Numbered from the stretch's first letter, positions 1 to 7,331 are shown. The stretch is 12,683 nucleotides of DNA from Methyloprofundus sp. (GCA_030619185.1 JAUXBW010000022.1:1-12683); one strand, 5' to 3'. Program-made: numbers and translations. Notes: a model not told the origin generated them from the letters alone.

Positions 1-459
1 GGGGTCGACTAGCCATTGAGAGGCTTCAACATTTCTCATAAAAGCTGAAACACGTGCGTTTGACTGAGTTTTACCCACCAATGCAACACGCACATTATCT
101 TGATTTAGCTTAGTAAGAAATACACCTTCAGGCGTGACTCTGGCAATTGCGTCTATAAAGTGGACTATTTCGGGGCGGCTCTTCTGCAGGGCTTGAATGG
201 CACTCCTTTTACTTTGCAAAATTGAATTTTGTGCTTCAATATCTTTAATTTTAGCGGTAATCAAATTAACTTCTGCGACTTTCGCTAAAACAATACGTTT
301 TTTATCTTGCTGCTCCTCAATCTGACTATCCAGATATGCGCCTAAACCCAGCACTATAGCTACAGCAGCTATTGCCGAAAGCACAACACCAATAATGAAT
401 TCCTGCTGTTTTTGCTTACGTAACTGATCACGCCATGGCAATAAATTAATTCGAGTCAT
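1..459 (-). CDS. pilN: Type IV pilus inner-membrane platform protein PilN (3' end cut by window edge)
   Basis: The frame is open from the ATG at 459 down to base 1, giving 153 residues with no stop; the family usually runs to roughly 190-200 residues, so the C-terminus lies outside the window. The N-terminus begins MTRINLLPWR, the short cytoplasmic segment that in this family docks into a groove on PilM. A single hydrophobic membrane helix follows at about residues 21-42, then a coiled-coil-prone periplasmic stretch rich in Lys, Glu and Gln (about 45-95) and the start of the ferredoxin-like fold. PilN pairs with PilO in the inner membrane and links the cytoplasmic PilM ring to PilP and the PilQ secretin; pilO, pilP and pilQ are expected just beyond base 1 but are not seen. 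The start overlaps the pilM stop by one base (TAATG), so translation is probably coupled. Confidence 0.94.
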   Translation of the reverse strand, partial: MTRINLLPWRDQLRKQKQQEFIIGVVLSAIAAVAIVLGLGAYLDSQIEEQQDKKRIVLAKVAEVNLITAKIKDIEAQNSILQSKRSAIQALQKSRPEIVHFIDAIARVTPEGVFLTKLNQDNVRVALVGKTQSNARVSAFMRNVEASQWLVDP

Positions 460-1520
460 TAGTCAAAGCTCCTTAGCGCCAAACCACAGGCAATCATCAT
501 TGCTGCTGCATCATTACTTAAGCTTTGAGGTTTGATTTTATTAGAGAGAGCCATATTAACAAAAGGATTGGCGACAAATGCTGGAATACCCAACTCTTCT
601 TCAATTAATTTATCAATTTCAGGAATGGATGCACAGCCCCCGGCTAAGACAACACAATCAATACTTCTATTGGTACTCGACGAAATAAAAAACTGCAGTG
701 ATCTAGCAACTTGCTGTACTAAAGCACGCTTAAATGGCCCCAGCACATCACTATTGTAGTTATCAGGTAATCCACCATGTCTTTTAGCAAGCCCCGCCTC
801 TTCATAGGAAAGGCCATAACGCCGCTGAATCTCTTCGGTTAACTGCTTACCACCAAATCCCTGTTCCCGGGTATATATTACACGCCCTTCTTGCAAAATA
901 TTCAACGTTGTCATGGTGGCACCAATATCAGCAATAGCAACCGTTTGCTCATCATCGCCATCAGGCAGTTGATCCTTAAGCAAAACAAATGAATTCTCCA
1001 TGGCAAAAGCTCCAACATCAACAATGCTTGCAGTTAAACCCGCCATTTCAAGAACCTCTACACGCTCATCGACATTCTCTTTACGTGACGCAGCCAGCAG
1101 CACATCCACCATTTCAGAATTTTCTTCATTTACTTGCTGTACTTCAAAGTCCAGGCGTACCTCGTCTAAAGAATAGGGAATATACTGATCTGCCTCAACC
1201 ATGATCTGCTCTTCCATTTCATCTTCCGACAGCTTAGCAGACATGGTGATCACCTTGGTCATCACTGACGATCCGGCGATCACAACGCAGGCATGACGCG
1301 CACGCGTCCCCGATTGCTTCAATGCAACTCTAATTGCTTCTGCAATCATCTCTACATTGGAGATATTATTATCAATCACTGCATCTTGGGCTAAAGGGGC
1401 AACAGCATAACTTTCAACTTTATACCTGCCAGCCGTCTTACTTAGCTCTAATATCTTGACAGCAGCAGTACTAATATCAATCCCAAGTAGATGATCATGC
1501 TTACGGTTAAACCATTTCAT
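459..1520 (-). CDS. pilM: Type IV pilus assembly protein PilM (actin-like ATPase fold)
   Basis: The 353-residue product has the normal length and motifs of PilM, the cytoplasmic FtsA/actin-like protein that forms a ring under the type IV pilus machine and binds the PilN N-terminus. Visible nucleotide-binding elements are the phosphate-1 loop GIDIST (about 13-18), the phosphate-2 segment AIADIGATMT (about 195-204) and the adenosine motif LAGGCAS (about 292-298). No membrane segment is present. The ATG at 1518-1520 is chosen because the conserved N-terminus MKWFNRK starts there; upstream, AAAAGAG (1528-1534 on the minus strand) is a weak ribosome site. It is the first gene of a probable pilMNOPQ operon, divergent from ponA. 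The long upstream region contains hairpins that may act in its leader. Confidence 0.97.
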   Translation of the reverse strand: MKWFNRKHDHLLGIDISTAAVKILELSKTAGRYKVESYAVAPLAQDAVIDNNISNVEMIAEAIRVALKQSGTRARHACVVIAGSSVMTKVITMSAKLSEDEMEEQIMVEADQYIPYSLDEVRLDFEVQQVNEENSEMVDVLLAASRKENVDERVEVLEMAGLTASIVDVGAFAMENSFVLLKDQLPDGDDEQTVAIADIGATMTTLNILQEGRVIYTREQGFGGKQLTEEIQRRYGLSYEEAGLAKRHGGLPDNYNSDVLGPFKRALVQQVARSLQFFISSSTNRSIDCVVLAGGCASIPEIDKLIEEELGIPAFVANPFVNMALSNKIKPQSLSNDAAAMMIACGLALRSFD

Positions 1521-1587
1521 ATGGAAACTCTTTTATTATTGCAATAGCACCAGAGAACAACTGTGTAAAAAACAATCATGCCCTGTT

Positions 1588-1722
1588 CGAGTTAGAGGCA
1601 ACTCGCAAAACACAAGCACCCAATTCTCACCCCGACCCTACGCAGGAATGTAGCTTTAAACACTGTCCCTGTATAAATTCCCACGGAGACCCTCCGGAAC
1701 CAGGTGGCGTATTATTTTTTTT
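1588..1722 (-). ncRNA. Hairpin cluster, possible structured 5' leader of pilM
   Basis: Three hairpins are visible within about 135 bases upstream of pilM. The clearest is CGAGTT (1588-1593) with AACTCG (1600-1605), a perfect 6-bp stem with a 6-base loop. A second pairs CTAC (1638-1641) with GTAG (1650-1653). The third pairs CCACGGAG (1681-1688) with CTCC (1692-1695) plus GTGG (1704-1707), with an 8-base bulge. On the minus (pilM-sense) strand this region carries GGA or GGGA motifs at several places, the kind of site CsrA/RsmA proteins bind. It is clearly more GC-rich than its surroundings. I do not recognise a known riboswitch class. An alternative is that the third hairpin, followed on the plus strand by eight T (1715-1722), is a terminator for plus-strand transcription. 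Confidence 0.3.
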
Positions 1723-1770
1723 ACCAGCTAGCATAAGAAGTATAGTCAATTTTTTTTATTTTCATACTAG

Positions 1771-1859
1771 TACAGCACCGTGTTTGACGGATCAAATAGA
1801 CAACAGTAATTTATACCTTAATTACGCCCCCCTATTCATCAGACCAACACGGTGCTGTA
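1771..1859. mobile_element. Near-palindromic 89-bp element, candidate MITE with TA ends
   Basis: A perfect 14-bp inverted repeat, TACAGCACCGTGTT at 1771-1784 and its reverse complement at 1846-1859, encloses 61 bases. Pairing continues inward imperfectly: 1785-1799 against 1832-1845 share GG, GAT and ATAG blocks when one base is gapped. The centre holds a further small stem, GTAATT (1806-1811) with AATTAC (1820-1825). Both outer ends are the dinucleotide TA next to CAGCACCG, which is what a miniature element mobilised by an IS630/Tc1-type transposase would leave, since that family duplicates TA at its target. No coding potential lies inside. The alternative is a fixed regulatory hairpin in the pilM-ponA region; repeat copies elsewhere in the genome would decide. 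Confidence 0.5.
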
Positions 1860-2019
1860 GCTATACAACAAAACCTAATGCGTATGACCAGCGCACATTG
1901 TAACACGCTGTTGATATTTATTACCTTCCCATATAAAGACTTAAAATACCCATAAATCTCTAAAAAGGCTTTAGTACTCCAACAGTGTAATATAAGTGAT
2001 TACTGGGGGACTCTACTAC

Positions 2020-2061
2020 GCGCAGTTCAAGTGTAAAAAGAAATCCACACTCAATTTGCGC
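2020..2061. repeat. Imperfect stem-loop upstream of ponA
   Basis: The arms at 2020-2034 and 2047-2061 match in 11 of 15 positions when one is reverse-complemented. Two 5-bp blocks pair perfectly (GCGCA with TGCGC, AGTGT with ACACT), separated by an internal loop, and the A-rich apical loop is 12 bases. It lies about 150 bases ahead of the ponA start and upstream of the TATAAT box, so it may be an operator-scale inverted repeat or part of a longer leader if transcription starts earlier. There is no T-run after it, so it is not a standard terminator. Confidence 0.3.
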
Positions 2062-2118
2062 TCTCGGTAACTGCTAACGGATGCTGATTTAGCCCAACAC
2101 GCCTTGTTTAAAGCACAG

Positions 2119-2124
2119 TATAAT
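2119..2124 (+). promoter_or_regulatory. Candidate -10 box for ponA
   Basis: A perfect TATAAT lies 85 bases ahead of the ponA start. No recognisable -35 hexamer sits 16-18 bases upstream (the best placed is AACACG) and there is no extended TG, so the assignment rests on the -10 alone. A short stem (GCTAA 2157-2161 with TTAGC 2167-2171) would fall in the leader of a transcript starting here. Confidence 0.3.
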
Positions 2125-2209
2125 ATACATTGCACGACAAAAACTGCACAAAACTCGCTAAGAGAATTAGCTTACCTACACAACCCAACAAAACACCAAT
2201 TCTTTATCA

Positions 2210-4540
2210 ATGAGAATAATAAAGTGGTTATTAACCCTACTCCTCACTTTCTCTGCTCTAGGCATCATCACTAGCTATTTTATTTATCAGCAGCTTGGCT
2301 CTGAACTTCCCGATGTCAGCGTATTAAGGGATGTCCAATACAAGCAACCTCTCTCTATCTATAGCCAGGACGGACTATTAATTGAACAGTTTGGTGAAAA
2401 AATACGTAGCCCCATCAGTATTTCTGATACCCCACAGCAACTCACAAACGCCTTTATAGCCGCTGAAGATGGTAATTTTTACTCTCATTTTGGCGTTGAT
2501 ATCAAAGGCCTGGGGCGCGCCATCATACAACTGGCCCTGACAGGCAAAAAAAAGCAGGGAGGTAGCACCATAACGATGCAGGTAGCACGAAACTTCTTGC
2601 TCAGTAATGAGAAAACCTACACCCGCAAGCTTAAAGAAATAATTCTTTCCCTACAAATTGAACAGGAGTTCAGCAAAGATGAAATCCTTGAACTCTACCT
2701 TAATAAAATTTACCTGGGACAGCGCGCCTACGGTGTAGCAGCAGCGTCTGAAATATATTACGACCGCCCTTTGGTGCAACTCACCCTTGCTGAGCTTACT
2801 ATGATAGCCGGCCTACCCAAAGCACCGTCCAAATACAACCCTATCTCCAACCCAAAACGTGCTTTACTACGACGTAATTACGTTTTAAAGCGTATGCTGG
2901 ATTTAGAATATATCAATCAACAAGACTACGCGAATGCTATAGAAGCCCCAATTACAGCTGGAACCTATATCGTTCAAAGAGAATTATATGCACCCTATAT
3001 TGCAGAAATGGTACGCAATGAAATCATTAACTTATATGGTGAAGAGACCGCCTATACTGCAGGCCTAAAAGTATACACAACACTAAAATCAGACCTGCAA
3101 GACACAGCGGTCAATGCCTTACGTTCAAACCTGCATCTATTCGATGAACGCCACAGTTACAGGGTCAATAAAAGACAAAAACTCCCTTTAAAATCGAGCA
3201 ATAATACGGGCTCCACCTTCCCTGCTCAAGTCATTCAAATCAACAAAACACAACTCACCGCAGAACTTAAAGACGGTACGGCCATCACACTGCTATGGAA
3301 AGATAGCCCCTGGAGCACTAAGTACCATCCGGGCACTCAAAGAACTGAGCACATTAACTCATACCTGGACATTATTGAATTACAGGACACTATTCGTGTC
3401 AGGCAACATAATAATAAATGGAGATTTGCGCAAGTCCCTCTGGCAGAGAGTGCGTTCGTTGCCCTAGACCCCAAAAATGGAGCGATTTTGGCACTATCCG
3501 GTGGCTACGCTTACTTTAATAATAAATACAATCGGGCAACTCAGGCAAAACGTCAACCCGGCTCAGGTTTCAAGCCCATCATATACACTAGCGCACTTGA
3601 ACATGAATATACCGCCGCCAGCATGATCAATGATGCCCCCATTGTAAACAGCAATAATTCCACAGAAGAAAGTGCATGGCGACCTGAAAATTATAGCCAT
3701 AAATTTTACGGCCCTACCAGCCTCCGTACTGCATTACGCAAATCACGCAACTTAATTGCAATACGCCTGACGAGAACTCTCGGTATCTCAACGATTACCG
3801 AAACAGCCATGCGCTTTGGCTTCCGGCAAGAACAAATGCCTCAAAAATTATCTTTAGCACTCGGTAGCGGATATGCGTCCCCAATACAGATGGCTCGCAT
3901 GTATGCCGTGTTTGCTAATGGTGGCTTTTTAATAACGCCTTACTTTATAGAACGTATAGAATCCAGCACGGGCGAAGTTCTATTTCAGGCCGAGCCACTC
4001 AGCGTTTGCCGACACTGCATGGGTAGCACAGCACCTAGAATTATTTCACCACAAATAAGCTTTTTAATGAACACCTTGTTGCGTGATGTCGTGCAACGAG
4101 GTACGGCAACTAAAGCTAAATCCCTAAAGCGTACTGACCTGGCAGGAAAAACAGGAACGACTAATGACCAAAAAGATGCCTGGTTCAATGGCTTTACCCC
4201 TGAAATGGTGGGTATTGCCTGGGTAGGACAGGATAACTCCAGAAGCCTGGGTCGCTGGGAAACTGGCGGCAAAGCGGCACTGCCTCTGTGGATTGATTTT
4301 ATGCGCTATGCGCTTAAAGACAAGGTGGAAGAAGAACTCATGATGCCAGAAGGCATTAGTAAAGCACTTATTGATCCCGAAACAGGACTCCTAGCCAGAG
4401 AAGAATCCGCTCTAGGTACCTGGGAATATTTTAGAGATAAATTAATTCCCACTGAGTACACACCGATTCCTGAACAAGAGATCGAGCTCAATGGAGAACC
4501 AGGCATTACAGAACAAGTAGTGCCCGAAGCTTTATTCTAG
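2210..4540 (+). CDS. ponA: Bifunctional penicillin-binding protein 1A (glycosyltransferase/transpeptidase)
   Basis: The 776-residue product is a class A PBP that polymerises lipid II and cross-links peptidoglycan at the outer face of the inner membrane. A single N-terminal membrane anchor covers about residues 6-27. The GT51 glycosyltransferase domain (about 50-230) shows AAEDGNFYSHFG with catalytic Glu86 and GGSTITMQ at 117-124. A linker with an OB-like insertion (about 315-405), typical of the PBP1A branch, precedes the transpeptidase domain. There the active-site SGFK puts the nucleophile at Ser452 with Lys455; the SxN motif is SRN at 512-514 and the KTG motif is at 647-649. A CRHC pair occurs at 600-603. 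The start at 2210 puts the membrane anchor directly at the N-terminus, but no Shine-Dalgarno sequence precedes it. The divergent pairing with pilM is a recurrent gammaproteobacterial arrangement; the gene is also called mrcA. Confidence 0.97.
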   Translation: MRIIKWLLTLLLTFSALGIITSYFIYQQLGSELPDVSVLRDVQYKQPLSIYSQDGLLIEQFGEKIRSPISISDTPQQLTNAFIAAEDGNFYSHFGVDIKGLGRAIIQLALTGKKKQGGSTITMQVARNFLLSNEKTYTRKLKEIILSLQIEQEFSKDEILELYLNKIYLGQRAYGVAAASEIYYDRPLVQLTLAELTMIAGLPKAPSKYNPISNPKRALLRRNYVLKRMLDLEYINQQDYANAIEAPITAGTYIVQRELYAPYIAEMVRNEIINLYGEETAYTAGLKVYTTLKSDLQDTAVNALRSNLHLFDERHSYRVNKRQKLPLKSSNNTGSTFPAQVIQINKTQLTAELKDGTAITLLWKDSPWSTKYHPGTQRTEHINSYLDIIELQDTIRVRQHNNKWRFAQVPLAESAFVALDPKNGAILALSGGYAYFNNKYNRATQAKRQPGSGFKPIIYTSALEHEYTAASMINDAPIVNSNNSTEESAWRPENYSHKFYGPTSLRTALRKSRNLIAIRLTRTLGISTITETAMRFGFRQEQMPQKLSLALGSGYASPIQMARMYAVFANGGFLITPYFIERIESSTGEVLFQAEPLSVCRHCMGSTAPRIISPQISFLMNTLLRDVVQRGTATKAKSLKRTDLAGKTGTTNDQKDAWFNGFTPEMVGIAWVGQDNSRSLGRWETGGKAALPLWIDFMRYALKDKVEEELMMPEGISKALIDPETGLLAREESALGTWEYFRDKLIPTEYTPIPEQEIELNGEPGITEQVVPEALF

Positions 4541-4604
4541 TAGAGCAGCCACCAAATAATACTAAGACAACTGGCTACAAATACCCCACCCATCCTTGTT
4601 AGTC

Positions 4605-4709
4605 TTTTTGTTCGTCTTCTGCGTTGTAGAAATAGTTGCATAGCCTGCTATGCGCCATTTTCTACGCCCCCGTATCAAATACGGAGCAGGCTTTGAAAAC
4701 GAACAAAAA
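4605..4709. repeat. REP-like nested palindromic element in the ponA-gltA gap
   Basis: Three nested or adjacent inverted repeats fill 105 bases. The outer stem is TTTTTGTTCGT (4605-4615) with its exact complement at 4699-4709. Inside lies a longer hairpin: GTAGAAA (4626-4632) and GCATAGC (4638-4644) pair with GCTATGC (4647-4653) and TTTCTAC (4659-4665) around a 2-base loop, with a short mismatched middle. Next to it CCGTAT (4670-4675) pairs with ATACGG (4679-4684) around CAA. Together they could fold as a three-way junction. Compound palindromes between convergent genes are typical of REP/BIME-type repeats. There is no T-run, so termination is not its obvious role, although it lies directly after ponA. 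Confidence 0.55.
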
Positions 4710-4778
4710 TTCTGCGCAATATATTTAGTGCAATTTAAGGGGGGCTGTACGCGCGAGCATATAAACTTTCAATCAGGC

Positions 4779-4809
4779 AAAAAAAAACAGCCCTACGGCT
4801 GCCTTTTTT
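4779..4809. terminator. Bidirectional intrinsic terminator for ponA and gltA
   Basis: The hairpin CAGCC (4788-4792), loop CTAC, GGCTG (4797-4801) is flanked by nine A on the left (4779-4787) and, two bases after the stem, six T on the right (4804-4809). Read on the minus strand it ends in a nine-T tract 18 bases past the gltA stop, a textbook rho-independent terminator. Read on the plus strand it can also stop transcripts coming from ponA. Confidence 0.88.
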
Positions 4810-4826
4810 ATAGGGAATGCAAATTA

Positions 4827-6116
4827 TTAAACGTTACGTACATCCTTTCCTGTATAAACCTGCCTAGGCCGTCCTATACGCTGCCCCGGCTCAGCCATCA
4901 TTTCTAACCAGTGGGATACCCAGCCTGCAGTACGAGCGATGGTAAACATAACGGTAAACATATCTATAGGGATATTCAAGGCCTTGTAAATAATTCCCGA
5001 ATAAAAATCAACATTTGGATACAACTTTTTCTCTATAAAGTATTCATCCTTCAATGCATACTCTTCCAATGCTAAAGCTAAATCAAACAAAGGGTCTTTA
5101 GTTGAAGTATTTTCAAGAACGTCATAACAAGCTTTACGAATAATCGTAGCTCTTGGATCAAAATTTTTATAAACCCTATGACCAAAACCCATCAGACGAA
5201 AAGGGTCATTTTTATCTTTTGCCTTTTCTATATATTCAGGAATTCTGTCTACCGTGCCAATCTCTCCCAGCATACTTAGAACAGCTTCATTAGCACCACC
5301 ATGCGCAGGCCCCCAAAGCGCGCCAATCCCTGCAGCAATACAAGCGTATGGGTTTGCACCCGTGCTGCTTGCCAGACGTACGGTTGAAGTACTCGCATTT
5401 TGCTCATGATCAGCATGCAGAATAAATAACAAATTCAAAGCCTTGACAGAGACAGGATCGATATAATTGTCTATATCAATATATTTCTGTGACGGCAAAG
5501 AAAACATCATATTCAGGAAGTTTTCACAATAATTCAGGTCAGAGCGCGGATAAACATAAGGGTAGCCAATCGAGTGACGATGACATGCCGCAGCAATCAC
5601 AGGCATTTTTGCCAGCATACGCATCGCTGAAATACGTCGATGCTCCGGGTCATTCATATTCAGCTCACTATGATAAAACGCGGACAAGGAGCCAACAAGT
5701 CCGACCATCATAGCCATAGGGTGCGCATCATAATGAAAACCATCAATAAAACCGCGCATGGCTTCATGTAACATAGCATAATGACTGATTTCACGCTCAA
5801 ATTCAGCCTGCTCTGATGGCTGCCCAAATTCGCCATTCATTAACAAATAGGCAACTTCAAGAAATGAACATTTTTCAGCTAACTGGTCAATCGGATAACC
5901 ACGGTATAACAAAATGCCTTTTTCGCCATCAATATAGGTAATGGCACTCTTACAACTTGCAGTTGATAAAAACCCTGGATCATAGGTAAACAATCCCATT
6001 TTCTGGTTTAATGAGCTCACATCAACAACGGGCGTGCCAACGGTTCCTCTTAACAGAGAAAAATCAGCTTCCTGTCCTGTAGAATTATTTCTTATGGTCA
6101 ATGTGTCTTGTGCCAT
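4827..6116 (-). CDS. gltA: Citrate synthase, hexameric (type II) class
   Basis: The 429-residue enzyme condenses acetyl-CoA with oxaloacetate to citrate at the entry of the tricarboxylic acid cycle. Length and sequence match the E. coli GltA class, which as a family is hexameric and inhibited by NADH. The catalytic triad is in place: His272 in PAHGGANE, His313 in FGHRVYKN and Asp370 in PNVDFYSG. The N-terminal small beta domain (about 1-50) characteristic of this class is present. The ATG at 6114-6116 is preceded by AGGAAA (6121-6126) at good spacing. It lies 42 bases after rpmE on the same strand with no terminator between, so the two probably share a transcript that ends at the hairpin at 4779-4809. 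Confidence 0.98.
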   Translation of the reverse strand: MAQDTLTIRNNSTGQEADFSLLRGTVGTPVVDVSSLNQKMGLFTYDPGFLSTASCKSAITYIDGEKGILLYRGYPIDQLAEKCSFLEVAYLLMNGEFGQPSEQAEFEREISHYAMLHEAMRGFIDGFHYDAHPMAMMVGLVGSLSAFYHSELNMNDPEHRRISAMRMLAKMPVIAAACHRHSIGYPYVYPRSDLNYCENFLNMMFSLPSQKYIDIDNYIDPVSVKALNLLFILHADHEQNASTSTVRLASSTGANPYACIAAGIGALWGPAHGGANEAVLSMLGEIGTVDRIPEYIEKAKDKNDPFRLMGFGHRVYKNFDPRATIIRKACYDVLENTSTKDPLFDLALALEEYALKDEYFIEKKLYPNVDFYSGIIYKALNIPIDMFTVMFTIARTAGWVSHWLEMMAEPGQRIGRPRQVYTGKDVRNV

Positions 6117-6158
6117 GATATTTCCTATATTTTGATTTCGCTATCTAGCCTCGTACGC

Positions 6159-6359
6159 TTACTTGCTATAACGCTTACGGAATTTATCAACACGCCCAGC
6201 CGTATCAACGACACGCTGTTTACCGGTATAAAACGGATGGCATGAAGAGCATACTTCAATATGCAAATCTTTACCTAAGACCGAGCCTGTAGCAAACTCA
6301 TTTCCACAACCGCAAGTCACGGTTATTTGTTTATATTCTGGGTGAATTTCTGGTTTCAT
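6159..6359 (-). CDS. rpmE: 50S ribosomal protein L31, zinc-binding form
   Basis: From the ATG at 6357-6359 the product is 66 residues, the normal L31 size, beginning [10 protein letters not shown]. It keeps the four zinc-ligand cysteines of the C+ form: Cys16 and Cys18 in TCGCGN and Cys37 and Cys40 in CSSCHPFY. L31 binds the central protuberance of the large subunit and bridges it to the small one. The frame stays open upstream to 6677, but those extra residues overlap the divergent xthA gene and its promoter, are not L31-like, and the ATG at 6357 has AAAGG (6365-6369) as ribosome site, so the short start is correct. The gene heads a probable rpmE-gltA transcript. The C- paralogue that replaces L31 under zinc starvation is not in the window. 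Confidence 0.96.
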   Translation of the reverse strand: MKPEIHPEYKQITVTCGCGNEFATGSVLGKDLHIEVCSSCHPFYTGKQRVVDTAGRVDKFRKRYSK

Positions 6360-6411
6360 AATGACCTTTACACGTCTAAAAAATCGACTAACATACAATT
6401 TTGAACAGAGT

Positions 6412-6440
6412 ATAATACTTCTTTCACATAATAACTGCAA
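6412..6440 (-). promoter_or_regulatory. Sigma-70-type promoter for rpmE-gltA
   Basis: On the minus strand TTGCAG (6435-6440) and TATTAT (6412-6417) are separated by exactly 17 bases, close to the sigma-70 consensus. The expected transcription start is near 6405, giving a leader of about 46 bases to rpmE. The same bases contain TATAAT on the plus strand (6411-6416), 39 bases ahead of xthA, which could be the xthA -10 box; no -35 hexamer stands at the right distance for it (CTAACA at 17 bases). If both are used, the two polymerase sites overlap and would exclude each other. Confidence 0.6.
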
Positions 6441-6455
6441 GCCACTATCAAAAAT

Positions 6456-7232
6456 ATGCGTATTATTACCATCAACACCAATGGAATTCGCGCTGCTGAG
6501 CGCAAAGGTTTTTTCCCCTGGCTGGTACAGCAAGATGCAGACATCGTCTGCATACAGGAAACCAAAGCACAACCCGAACAGCTTAGTGCCGATGCATTCA
6601 GGCCTGAAGGCTATCATTGCTACTACCATAGCGCTGAAAAAAAGGGCTACAGCGGCGTGGCCATATACAGCAAACACAAGCCCGAAAAAGTCATTGTCGG
6701 CATGGGCTTTGATGATATAGATAGTGAAGGACGTTATTTAGAAATACAACTCGGTAAACTCAGTGTTATTTCTCTTTATCTACCGTCCGGCTCGTCCAAA
6801 GAAGAACGTCAGGCTTTTAAATACAGCGTAATGGATCGCTTTATGCCTATTCTACAGGAAAGCGCGCGCAGTGATCGCGATTATATAATCTGTGGTGACT
6901 GGAATATTGCACATAAAGAAATTGACCTCAAAAACTGGAAAGCCAATCAGAAAAATTCAGGTTTTTTACCCGCAGAGCGCGCCTGGCTAGATCAACTATT
7001 TGAACAAGAGGCCTGGGCAGACGGATTCCGCGCCATTAACCAGGAAGCCGATCAATATACCTGGTGGTCAAATCGCGGCCAGGCCTGGGCAAAAAATGTC
7101 GGGTGGCGCATTGATTACCAGGTAATAAGTGAGCACTTACAGGACAAAGTACAATCTGCCTCTATCTATAAAGACCAGCGCTTTTCCGACCATTCGCCTT
7201 TGATTATGGACTATGAGTATGAAATCTCATAA
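6456..7232 (+). CDS. xthA: Exodeoxyribonuclease III (AP endonuclease, ExoIII/XthA family)
   Basis: The 258-residue protein has the single-domain endonuclease/exonuclease/phosphatase fold of ExoIII, which cuts at abasic sites and trims 3' ends in base-excision repair. Visible motifs are the N-terminal TINTNGIR with Asn7-Asn9, the metal-binding Glu35 in IQETKA, Asp148 and Asn150 in [11 protein letters not shown], Asp220 in WRIDYQV, and the terminal SDHSPL with Asp245 and His246. These match the family's catalytic set. The ATG at 6456 gives the standard start MRIITIN; no Shine-Dalgarno sequence is evident before it. The gene is divergent from rpmE, with 96 bases between starts. ExoA and XthA subgroups are close, so the symbol is less certain than the function. 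Confidence 0.95.
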   Translation: MRIITINTNGIRAAERKGFFPWLVQQDADIVCIQETKAQPEQLSADAFRPEGYHCYYHSAEKKGYSGVAIYSKHKPEKVIVGMGFDDIDSEGRYLEIQLGKLSVISLYLPSGSSKEERQAFKYSVMDRFMPILQESARSDRDYIICGDWNIAHKEIDLKNWKANQKNSGFLPAERAWLDQLFEQEAWADGFRAINQEADQYTWWSNRGQAWAKNVGWRIDYQVISEHLQDKVQSASIYKDQRFSDHSPLIMDYEYEIS

Positions 7233-7270
7233 CGTACAGGTATTCTCCCCACCACAAATTTATTCCACCC

Positions 7271-7288
7271 TTGTTATTTTTGTAACAA
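7271..7288. promoter_or_regulatory. Palindrome on the msrPQ -35 box, candidate operator
   Basis: TTGTTA (7271-7276) and TAACAA (7283-7288) form a perfect 6-6-6 inverted repeat that starts on the -35 hexamer and covers part of the spacer. A repressor bound here would block RNA polymerase. As RNA it could form a hairpin for read-through from xthA, but its AT-only character apart from the two G-C pairs makes it a weak terminator. The binding protein is unknown. Confidence 0.4.
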
Positions 7289-7299
7289 ACGGCTATATT
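7271..7299 (+). promoter_or_regulatory. Sigma-70-type promoter for msrPQ
   Basis: TTGTTA (7271-7276) and TATATT (7294-7299) are separated by 17 bases and stand about 40 bases ahead of the msrP start. The predicted transcription start is near 7306, giving a short leader containing the strong ribosome site. It lies in the 106-base gap after xthA, so msrPQ need not depend on xthA transcription. Confidence 0.6.
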
Positions 7300-7325
7300 A
7301 AAACTGCTTTTCTGGCAAACAAAAC

Positions 7326-7331
7326 AAGGAG
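7326..7331 (+). promoter_or_regulatory. Shine-Dalgarno site fixing the msrP start
   Basis: AAGGAG lies 7 bases before the ATG at 7339. It is the strongest ribosome site in the window, and it excludes the upstream in-frame start at 7213, which would overlap the end of xthA. Confidence 0.85.

Larger units (their letters stand above)
1521..2209. other. Long divergent intergenic region between pilM and ponA
   Basis: This 689-base stretch has no convincing protein-coding frame on either strand. It holds a GC-rich hairpin cluster close to pilM (about 1588-1722), an 89-bp near-palindrome (1771-1859), a stem-loop (2020-2061) and a TATAAT box (2119-2124) ahead of ponA. The rest, chiefly 1860-2019 and 2062-2118, is AT-rich and shows only very short stems such as CTAAA/TTTAG at 1960-1974. 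It must contain the promoters for both pilM and ponA. A minus-strand TTGACT lies within about 1749-1754, but I found no good -10 at the right distance (TGGTAA after 17 bases is poor), so no pilM promoter is called. Confidence 0.8.

Noticed and set aside
532..1204. Plus-strand frames inside pilM
   Set aside because: They are antisense shadows of a conserved gene, with low-complexity, unfamilial translations.
1671..1722. Cyclic-di-GMP or cobalamin riboswitch upstream of pilM
   Set aside because: The conserved core sequences of those classes that I know are not present on either strand; only generic hairpins are seen.
3985..4506. Minus-strand frames inside ponA
   Set aside because: They are antisense to the conserved transpeptidase domain and C-terminal end of PBP1A; no start signals.
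4650..4907. 85-codon plus-strand frame after ponA
   Set aside because: It runs through the palindromic repeat and the terminator and into gltA antisense; no family resemblance and no ribosome site.
5489..5713. Plus-strand frame inside gltA
   Set aside because: It is a shadow of the citrate synthase frame with no ribosome site.
6360..6677. Upstream extension of the rpmE frame to a 172-residue protein
   Set aside because: It overlaps the divergent xthA gene and both promoters; only the last 66 residues are L31, and these have their own ATG and ribosome site.
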